A stretch of DNA of 22,080 bases, from assembly GCA_902826155.1 (NCBI GenBank), contig CADEDU010000019.1, positions 1-22,080 of the forward strand, written 5' to 3'. The notes under the pieces were generated by a model. That model saw only the letters and a list, made by a program, of their open reading frames with translations. It did not search any database and was not told where the DNA came from. The DNA comes from an uncultured beta proteobacterium (lineage in GTDB: Bacteria > Pseudomonadota > Gammaproteobacteria > Burkholderiales > SG8-39). Position numbers and translations under genes: made by a program. Shown here in pieces: positions 5,800-12,309 of the stretch (positions within the stretch are counted from its first letter, which is position 1; every line of letters starts with the position of its first letter).

Positions 5800-8639
5800 T
5801 TGCTGGCGAGCAACGTGTCGATCTGCGCGCCGCGTGCGAATTCGAGCACGCCGGCTGCCGGCATCGGCGGCCCGAACAAGTACCCCTGGAACTGCTCACA
5901 GCCGTGCGCACGCAGGAAATCGAGCTGACCACGATTTTCGACCCCTTCGGCGATCACCCCGATCTTCATGCTGCGGCCCATGCCGATCAACGCATCGGTG
6001 ATCGCGGCATTGTCCGAATCGGTGGTGATGTCGCGCACGAACGACTGATCGATCTTGAGCTGATCGATCGGAAAGCGCTTCAAGTGGCTGAGCGAGGAGT
6101 AGCCAGTGCCGAAATCGTCGATCGACAGTCGCAGCCCTTCGCTTTTGAGCGCGCGCAGCGTGCGTTCCACCGAGGCAACGTCGCGCATGATGGTGCTCTC
6201 GGTGAGCTCGAGCGTGATGCTGTCGGCTGCGACCGAGGTTTCACCGAGGATCTGACGAATGTTGCTGACCGCATCGCGATGCATGAACTGCAACGCCGAC
6301 ATGTTCACCGCGACATGCAGCCCGGGCAGTCCGGCGCGCTGCCACTGCGCCGCCTGATGGCAGGCGGTGCGAAGCACCCACTGTCCGATACGCAGGATCA
6401 GGTTGGAGGCTTCGGCGATGCCGATGAACTGCGCCGGTCCCACCATGCCTGCGCCAGGGCGGTTCCAGCGCAGCAGCGCCTCCACGCCTATGACCCTGCC
6501 GTCGGACACCGACACCTGCGGCTGGTAGAGCAGAACCAGTTCGTCGCGTTCGATCGCGTGATGCAACTGCTGCTCGGTGCGCAGGTGTGCGCGAGTCCAG
6601 CGGGTCTCGTCCGAGGAATAGAACTCGATGCGATTGCCCCCGGCCTGCTTGGCCCGGCGCAATGCCGCCTGCGCTTGATTCAGCAGCAGCGCGGCGGTGT
6701 CGCCGTCGTTGGGGTAGGCCGCCGCGCCGACGCTGGCGCTGATGTGCAGGTCATCGCCGTGCACATCGAACGGCGGCTCCAGCGCGCCGCGAAACGTCTC
6801 GAGCAAAGTCACTGAGGCCCCCAGCGGCGCACCCCCCGGCAGCAGGATCGCGAATTCGTCGTCGCCCCAGCGCGCGATCGTGTCGGCCTCGCCCTTCAGT
6901 GCGACCAGCCGCTCGGCCGCCAGCCGCAACACCGCATCGCCCACATCGTGACCGAGCGAATCGTTGACGCGGGACAGGCCATCCAACTCCACCAGCGCAA
7001 CCAGGGGCGTCCGATCACTGCGCGATGCCGTGACGATCGCCTGCTGCAGACGATCGACCAACAGGGTGCGGTTGGGTAACCCGGTGAGCGCATCGTGGGT
7101 GGACAGATGCTCCATCTGCGCCCGCAGCGCCCACGTTTTGGTGACATCACTGATCGTGATCACTGCGTGCGCGCGCCGCCCGCGACGATGTTTCAGTGGC
7201 GCAGCGGACAGTCGCACGACGCGCTCGACCCCTCGAACATCGCGCAGCGTGAGCGGTTCGGGCAGCCGGATCGCGTTGCGCCGGGTCAGGCAGGTACGGA
7301 CGAGTTGCTGCAGGGTATCGGCGAGCCCGGATTGATCGGCGGTGAACAGATCGCTCAACGTCGTACGCGACTGATCATCGACGGCGTTCGAGCCCAGTAG
7401 TGCGGCAGCAGCCGGATTGATCTGCAGGATCACGCCGTTTCCATCGATGGCGATGACGGCATCCTCGACCGAATGCACCATCGCACCGATGCGTTCGCCT
7501 TCGCGCGCGGAGGAGTCCGACAGGCGCTCGTCGTACCACAGCCAGATGGTCACCAGCGCGACGAGCATGGCAAGGCTTGGCAGCGGCGAGAGCCATGCGT
7601 TTCCGCCATGCAGCAGCGCCCAGCTCGCTCCCAGCGCTGCAAGCGCCAAGCCGATTCCGCACGCGATTACGTAGCGCGCGCGCCGCACTCGCATCCACAG
7701 CAAACCGCACAACAACGCGGTAAACGCGACGGCAATCAGCCGGGCGTGCGCTGCAAGTGGCTCGATGATGCGCTGCGTGCGGAGCGCATCGAGCACGTTG
7801 GCGTGGAATTCGGTTCCGGCCATCGGATTGCCAAGGCCCGAAAGCGGCGTGAGCAAGCGGTCGTGCAGTCCGAACGCCGTGGCGCCAACCAGCACGATCT
7901 TGTCGCGCAACGCGGCCGCGACTGCTTCGTTGCGCAGTACTTCGGCGTACGAAACCTGGCGGAAGTGTCCGGGCGCTCCCGCGAAGCCGATGCGTACGAG
8001 CCGGTCGCGCACCCACGGTCCGCTGTGTGGAACGGGTAATGTGGTGTTGTCAGAGGCGGAGCGCGGGACTGCCGCGGCCCGGCTGGTGTTGGCAACGGCC
8101 AGCAACGACAGACCGAGCGCAGCGTGCACCGGAGTATTGATGCCTGCGCGCAGCGGCACTGCACGCGATACGCCGTCGCCGTCCACATGCGCTTCGACGT
8201 GGCCCAATGCCCGGGCCGCCTGCGCGATCGGCCCGATCGGGCTCAATGCGCGTGCGGTGCCGCTCCGATCTGCCTCGTACCCGATGGCGAGTACCGTGCG
8301 TCCATTGGCGAGCAAGGCATCGGCGAAGTGTTGATCGGCGCTGGCGTCCTGGCTCTCCGGCTCGGCGAACAGCACGTTGAAGCCGATGGCGTCGACGCCG
8401 AATCGCGTGAGTCGCTCGACCAGTTGCGCGTGCACATGGCGCGACCATGGCCAGCGCCCCAGCCTGGCGATGCTTTCCTGATCGATCGCGACCAACACGA
8501 TGTCATCGGGCGGCGGGCGGGAGCTGAGCTGAAGCAGCCGGTCGTATAGCGCATCATCGACGCGCGAAGGCGCGACACCGACCACCAGCGCTGCGCCAAG
8601 CAGCGCCGTCGCGAGCGTGACTAACACGGTACTGCGCAT
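5784..8639 (-). CDS. CHASE2-PAS-GGDEF-EAL membrane protein, predicted cyclic-di-GMP phosphodiesterase, 951 aa
   Basis: An inner-membrane c-di-GMP signalling protein. Domains: an N-terminal hydrophobic segment (about 5-24), an extracytoplasmic CHASE2 sensor (about 25-295), three membrane segments (about 300-318, 323-343 and 350-369), a PAS domain (about 385-505), GGDEF (about 512-675) and EAL (about 685-940). The EAL domain looks active: EALLRW from Glu720, Asn779, Glu811/Glu814, DDFGTGYSSL with Asp841-Asp842, Lys862 and Glu898. The GGDEF domain looks inactive: the signature is GDDEF (592-596), the first metal-binding Asp is Glu551, and the RxxD inhibitory site reads GEAD. Predicted role: hydrolysis of c-di-GMP, with the GGDEF domain possibly a GTP sensor. 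The start is ATG 8639, directly after an in-frame GTG at 8640-8642; no clear ribosome binding site is seen. The CHASE2 ligand is unknown. Confidence 0.93.
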   Translation of the reverse strand: MRSTVLVTLATALLGAALVVGVAPSRVDDALYDRLLQLSSRPPPDDIVLVAIDQESIARLGRWPWSRHVHAQLVERLTRFGVDAIGFNVLFAEPESQDASADQHFADALLANGRTVLAIGYEADRSGTARALSPIGPIAQAARALGHVEAHVDGDGVSRAVPLRAGINTPVHAALGLSLLAVANTSRAAAVPRSASDNTTLPVPHSGPWVRDRLVRIGFAGAPGHFRQVSYAEVLRNEAVAAALRDKIVLVGATAFGLHDRLLTPLSGLGNPMAGTEFHANVLDALRTQRIIEPLAAHARLIAVAFTALLCGLLWMRVRRARYVIACGIGLALAALGASWALLHGGNAWLSPLPSLAMLVALVTIWLWYDERLSDSSAREGERIGAMVHSVEDAVIAIDGNGVILQINPAAAALLGSNAVDDQSRTTLSDLFTADQSGLADTLQQLVRTCLTRRNAIRLPEPLTLRDVRGVERVVRLSAAPLKHRRGRRAHAVITISDVTKTWALRAQMEHLSTHDALTGLPNRTLLVDRLQQAIVTASRSDRTPLVALVELDGLSRVNDSLGHDVGDAVLRLAAERLVALKGEADTIARWGDDEFAILLPGGAPLGASVTLLETFRGALEPPFDVHGDDLHISASVGAAAYPNDGDTAALLLNQAQAALRRAKQAGGNRIEFYSSDETRWTRAHLRTEQQLHHAIERDELVLLYQPQVSVSDGRVIGVEALLRWNRPGAGMVGPAQFIGIAEASNLILRIGQWVLRTACHQAAQWQRAGLPGLHVAVNMSALQFMHRDAVSNIRQILGETSVAADSITLELTESTIMRDVASVERTLRALKSEGLRLSIDDFGTGYSSLSHLKRFPIDQLKIDQSFVRDITTDSDNAAITDALIGMGRSMKIGVIAEGVENRGQLDFLRAHGCEQFQGYLFGPPMPAAGVLEFARGAQIDTLLASNQLAG

Positions 8640-8895
8640 CACGAGCCGGATGGAGGGGCTAGACCTACGAATCTACGTTGCGGACGCTGACCAGCCAGGA
8701 CGGCGGCGACAAGGATCGGTATTAAGGCTGGTTGTCCACGGCACTCGCGATCCTGCCTTTGATCGGCGCGTGAAACGTGCGAAGGTGACCGGCAATAGTG
8801 CGGAAGTGCACGAATACGGGAGATGTGCGGCGCGTACGAACCGACCGGGAACCCGCGATAATCCGGGGGTCGCAAGCGGAGCAGACGAGCAGGAC

Positions 8896-9303
8896 ATGAG
8901 ACTTCCAGGCTTGGTGATGGGCATTGGCGCGCTGCTGGCGATCGCATTCGCGGTCGTGGCGCCCAATTTGATCTGGTTCGATCGGTCTTCGGTCGACATT
9001 CGCAATCACACCGAAGTCCCGTTGACCGACGTCGAACTGCGCTATTGCGGCTCGTCGCTGCGCATTCAGGAGTTGGGTGCCGGTCAGACGCGCTTGCTGT
9101 TCCTGCCGAAATGCCAGGCCGCTGTGCTGATCGTGAGCGCCGGGACCGGCGCCGGTGCCTTCGAGGCGTGCAAGCGCGAGGTTGAATCAAGCATGGCCCA
9201 CGTCGAAATCACCGTCACCGGACCGAAGACGGCCGCCTGCGAAATGGGTTCGCCCCCGTACACGCCGTTGCTGCTGGAAAAGGCCATACGCTCGGTGCTC
9301 TGA
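8896..9303 (+). CDS. Small membrane-anchored or exported hypothetical protein with four cysteines, 135 aa
   Basis: I do not recognise the family. ATG 8896 gives an N-terminal hydrophobic helix (residues about 4-24, MGIGALLAIAFAVVAPNLIW), then a roughly 110-residue domain with four cysteines in the contexts YCG, PKC, EACK and AACE. This is consistent with two disulfides in the periplasm. The frame is open upstream to 8617, but that part is arginine-rich, overlaps the start of the divergent CHASE2 gene and lacks family character. Only a weak AGCAGG-like site precedes ATG 8896. The uncleaved helix could be a signal anchor. It is the first of three consecutive plus-strand genes for envelope or exported proteins, but is separated from the next by 238 bases, so it is probably a separate transcript. 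Confidence 0.6.
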   Translation: MRLPGLVMGIGALLAIAFAVVAPNLIWFDRSSVDIRNHTEVPLTDVELRYCGSSLRIQELGAGQTRLLFLPKCQAAVLIVSAGTGAGAFEACKREVESSMAHVEITVTGPKTAACEMGSPPYTPLLLEKAIRSVL

Positions 9304-9452
9304 GCGACTAGTGCCCTCGCATTGTCGATTCCGCGCTGCTCCCGCGGCAGATTCTCGAGCGGCTCCGCCCAACCGGGCCGCTCTGCCTGCCGTGACGTGG
9401 TCCACGCCCGGCCGATGACCGGCAGAAATTCTTTGCTTTTCCTGTCAACGCG

Positions 9453-9472
9453 TTAGCGACCTCGTTCGCTAA
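9453..9472. promoter_or_regulatory. Perfect 7-bp inverted repeat, possible operator
   Basis: TTAGCGA-cctcgt-TCGCTAA is a perfect dyad with 7-base arms and a 6-base spacer, 69 bases before ATG 9542. The right arm runs into a TAAGAT at 9470-9475 that could be a -10 element, although no good -35 is seen at 17 bases. A repressor site is a reasonable but unproven reading. Confidence 0.35.
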
Positions 9473-9541
9473 GATGGCCTGCGGTCTGCGTGCGGCAAAA
9501 ATGCGGGCCGCGCGGCGACGACGAGGATCATTCGGGACATC

Positions 9542-10789
9542 ATGAAGAAGACGATATCGGGCGCGGTTTTGTCCGCGCTGTTGTTTGGGGGCTCGCAGTT
9601 CGTTTCGGTCGCCGATGTTCAGGCGCAGTCCGCCCGCCGCGAGGCGGCGCACTTTGTACCGCGCGCGCCGGGGTTGGCGGGGTGTCCGGCTGGTTTGGCC
9701 ACCGACGCCCGCAGCGCGGAGTGGCTGACCGGGGCCGCGCGCATGCTCGCCGGCTTCGAGATCGATCCGGCCGGCCCGCTTGCCTCCGTCGCCGCGCGCG
9801 CGAGCGCCAAGGAGCACCGCGAAAAGTTCGCGAGCGAATGGGGAAGCTTCGAAGGCAAGCGGCTGCGGCCCATCGCGCAGTTCCATTCCCGTGAACTGGG
9901 CACCGTGGAGCCCTCGAGCGGACCGCTGTTCTATCCGTTCAGCGGCCCCGATGTGGCCTACGCCATGGCGTTTTTTCCGGCGGCCACCAGCATCGTCATG
10001 ACCGGGCTGGAGCCGATCGGCGACGTGCCCGACATATCGCAACTCGATGAAGTCACGCTCGATGCCAGCCTCGACCAGCTGCGCAGTTCGCTGCGATCGA
10101 TCCTAGCGCTCAGCTTTTTCGTGACGCGCGAGATGGACAGCGATCTGCGTCGCACGAAGCTCTCGGGCGTCACGCCGATCATGATGCTGTTCCTGGCACG
10201 GCACGGTTTCCAGATCAACGCGGTCCAGCCGCTGATCCTCGATGCGGAGGATCGACTCTGTCCGGTGAACGCAGCGAGCGTGAATGAGCTCAAGTCCAAG
10301 GACGCGCGTATTCCCGGTGTGCTGATCCGATTCCAGAAACCGGGTGAAACCACGGTTCGCAGCGCGTACTACTTGAGGACCGATCTGTCGGATGCCGGCC
10401 TGTCGCGGCGCTCGCACTACCTGCGCTTCGTCGAATCGTTCAAACCCAAGGCGACGTTGGTGAAGTCAGCCTCGTATCTGCTGCACTTCAAGGAATTCTC
10501 GATGCTGCGCGATCACATCCTGCGCCATTCGCCGATCGTGCTGCAGGATGACAGCGGCGTGCCGCTCAAGTACTACGGCGAAGGCTGGGAGCAGCGACTG
10601 TATGGCCGCTATGTCGGCCCGATCCCGGTGTTCAGGCATCGCTATCAGCGCGAGATGAACGATGCGTACGATCGCGCCGCACTGCCGCTGGGCTTCGGCA
10701 TCGGCTACCGCTACGAAAGCCATCAGAGCAACCTGCAGTTGTTCATCCGGCGCGCGCCGGAAGTGGTGGCGGACGGCACGCGAAGCTGA
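9542..10789 (+). CDS. Secreted protein of unknown function, 415 aa
   Basis: A clear Sec signal peptide (MKKTISGAVLSALLFGG onward, probable cleavage near VQAQ at 27-30) leads into a soluble domain of about 385 residues. I do not recognise a named family. Visible blocks that look conserved-protein-like are GPLFYPFSGPDVAYAMAFFP, VMTGLEPIGDVPD, LILDAEDRLCP and HFKEFSMLRDHILRHSPIVL followed by a YYGEGWEQRLYGRY segment. Two cysteines are seen, in AGCPAG and DRLCPV, and could form one disulfide. No membrane span follows the signal peptide, so a periplasmic location is likely. The start has only a weak purine-rich site. It has its own upstream dyad and a strong terminator 28 bases after the stop, so it is probably monocistronic. 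Confidence 0.8.
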   Translation: MKKTISGAVLSALLFGGSQFVSVADVQAQSARREAAHFVPRAPGLAGCPAGLATDARSAEWLTGAARMLAGFEIDPAGPLASVAARASAKEHREKFASEWGSFEGKRLRPIAQFHSRELGTVEPSSGPLFYPFSGPDVAYAMAFFPAATSIVMTGLEPIGDVPDISQLDEVTLDASLDQLRSSLRSILALSFFVTREMDSDLRRTKLSGVTPIMMLFLARHGFQINAVQPLILDAEDRLCPVNAASVNELKSKDARIPGVLIRFQKPGETTVRSAYYLRTDLSDAGLSRRSHYLRFVESFKPKATLVKSASYLLHFKEFSMLRDHILRHSPIVLQDDSGVPLKYYGEGWEQRLYGRYVGPIPVFRHRYQREMNDAYDRAALPLGFGIGYRYESHQSNLQLFIRRAPEVVADGTRS

Positions 10790-10816
10790 CCGCGCCGATT
10801 GTGCGCGAGTAGGTAT

Positions 10817-10846
10817 AAACGGGCGGTATGATCACCGCCCGTTTTT
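10817..10846 (+). terminator. Rho-independent terminator
   Basis: AAACGGGCGGT pairs perfectly with ACCGCCCGTTT around a 6-base loop (ATGATC), followed by Ts to 10846. It starts 28 bases after the stop of the 415-aa secreted protein gene and insulates the next gene, whose ATG is at 10971. Confidence 0.9.
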
Positions 10847-10970
10847 CATTGCGTTCCCGCGCGAGTTTGGCGTTTCTGCTCGAGCCCCCGAACGGTCCGG
10901 CCGTTCCTGATCCGCGATCTTCCGGACCTGGGATCGGCAGGCTGGGCTGGCCGGGTTCGGCTGGCACTTC

Positions 10971-12029
10971 ATGATGCGATCATCGATCCGAACATTGCTG
11001 GTCGGCGTGCTGACGACGTGCGCACTGCTGCTCGCGCACTCGCTGCGCGCCGAACTGCACGTGGCCACCTGGAACGTCGCCTGGCTGCGCAGCGCCCCGT
11101 TGTCCGATGCCGACTATGAGCGCTGCAAGCGGCTCACCTTCGAGCAGCGCGCGCGGCTCGATGACCGCCATCCGATGCGTTGGATCTGCCGCAACGCTAC
11201 GCACTACACCCAGCTTGCGGCAATCGCCGCGCGCGTGCAGGCCGACGTGTTCGCTTTTCAGGAGGTGGAAAGCGTCGAGGCATTGACCCGCGTACTGCCG
11301 CGCGAGCAGTTCGATTTCTTCATCACCGACAGCCCTTGGATCCAGCGCGTCGGCTTTGCCGTGCGCCGGGCGCGCGCGCAAGCGGTGCGATTCGAAGGCT
11401 ACGTGCCGTTGGGCGCGGTGATGGCCGAGCGACCGCGCTGGGGCGCCGATCTGACGCTGCGCGCCGACGGTGTGACCGTGCGGCTGCTCGCGGTGCATCT
11501 GAAATCGGCCTGCCATTCACGGCCGCTCACCGACGAGTCGCGATCGCCGCGCAGCCTGCCCGACGAACCTCCCGCGTGTCTGCAGCTCGCCCAGCAGGTC
11601 AAGCCGCTCGAGAACTGGATCGATGCGCGCGTGCGCGAGAAGACGCCGTTCATCGTGCTCGGCGATTTCAACCGGCGCTTCGACTCGCCCGCCGAGCGTG
11701 AGTTGCCGGCGCGCGATGCGCGCGGCCGGCCGCAATCGATCTGGCGCGAGCTCGACGACAACGATCCGCCAGGGGCGCGGCTGGTGCGCCTTACCGAAGG
11801 CCGTACCCAGGCAAGATCGTGCCGTGCCGGCGATCCGAAACTGTCCGAAGAAGAGCGCGCGATGTACATCGATCACATCATCGTGAGCGAATCGCTGTCG
11901 CCGGCGTTCGTCGAGCGGTCGCTGTGGCAGTGGCCGCTGGTCGAGGGTCGGATCACCCGCGAGAACCGCGCGTTCGTGCGCGAACTTTCCGATCACTGCC
12001 CGCTGTCGGCGCGGTTCCGCCTGCGCTGA
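10971..12029 (+). CDS. Secreted endonuclease/exonuclease/phosphatase (EEP) family protein, 352 aa
   Basis: EEP-fold metal-dependent phosphoesterase with a signal peptide (hydrophobic 8-23, cleavage near LRAE at 25-28). Seen in order: ATWNVAWL with Asn35, FQEVE with metal-binding Glu98, VHLKSAC, LGDFN with Asp232 and Asn234, IDHIIV at 300-305, and the C-terminal SDH triad at 340-342. All core catalytic positions are present. Extra segments around 45-75 and 180-205 and six cysteines (YERC, WIC, SAC, PAC, RSC, DHC) suggest a disulfide-stabilised extracytoplasmic enzyme. The substrate could be extracellular nucleic acid or another phosphodiester; the fold alone does not tell. A second ATG follows immediately at 10974. 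It lies downstream of the terminator at 10817-10846 and so needs its own promoter, which I could not identify. Confidence 0.85.
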   Translation: MMRSSIRTLLVGVLTTCALLLAHSLRAELHVATWNVAWLRSAPLSDADYERCKRLTFEQRARLDDRHPMRWICRNATHYTQLAAIAARVQADVFAFQEVESVEALTRVLPREQFDFFITDSPWIQRVGFAVRRARAQAVRFEGYVPLGAVMAERPRWGADLTLRADGVTVRLLAVHLKSACHSRPLTDESRSPRSLPDEPPACLQLAQQVKPLENWIDARVREKTPFIVLGDFNRRFDSPAERELPARDARGRPQSIWRELDDNDPPGARLVRLTEGRTQARSCRAGDPKLSEEERAMYIDHIIVSESLSPAFVERSLWQWPLVEGRITRENRAFVRELSDHCPLSARFRLR

Positions 12030-12036
12030 GCTGCGC

Positions 12037-12050
12037 CACACGCGCGTGTG
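12037..12050. repeat. 14-bp perfect palindrome after the EEP gene
   Basis: CACACGCGCGTGTG is fully self-complementary, eight bases after the stop at 12029. It has no T tract and no loop, so it is not a classical terminator. It may be a binding site or chance in GC-rich DNA. Confidence 0.4.
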
Positions 12051-12093
12051 ATCGCGCCTGCACGCCGGCTCGCGGTTCCGTCGTTCGCACTGA

Positions 12094-12111
12094 GCGCGGT
12101 ATCATCCGCGC
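12094..12111 (+). promoter_or_regulatory. GC-rich hairpin enclosing TATCAT, possible promoter element before the molybdenum hydroxylase cluster
   Basis: GCGCGG and CCGCGC flank TATCAT at 12100-12105, which matches five of six positions of the sigma-70 -10 box. No good -35 is seen about 17 bases upstream. It is 200 bases before ATG 12310, in the 280-base gap that must hold the promoter for the L1 gene. The assignment is weak. Confidence 0.25.
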
Positions 12112-12309
12112 CGTTGCATGCCCCGCTGCATACCCGAGTCCCCGGGCCACCTGCCCAGCGCACCCGCGGGGCCCATACGAGTGGATTCGCACGATCGCCC
12201 CAAGACGCGCGTTCGCGTTCGGTCGCGCTTCGCGGCGACGCCCGGCACCATCGATCTGATTCCAGCCATCCTGTTCGACTGATTCGATTCTTCCCTAGGC
12301 CAGCACACC

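Noticed and set aside
5667..6815. A 382-codon plus-strand frame over the EAL domain
   Set aside because: Antisense shadow of the CHASE2-GGDEF-EAL gene, whose EAL motifs are clear.
8857..8862. GATAAT as a -10 box for the small four-cysteine protein gene
   Set aside because: It matches five of six positions but there is no plausible -35 at 16-18 bases, and such hexamers are expected by chance.
10827..10832. TATGAT in the hairpin loop as a promoter for the EEP gene
   Set aside because: No -35 sequence at the right distance. The perfect stem and T tract fit a terminator of the upstream gene better.
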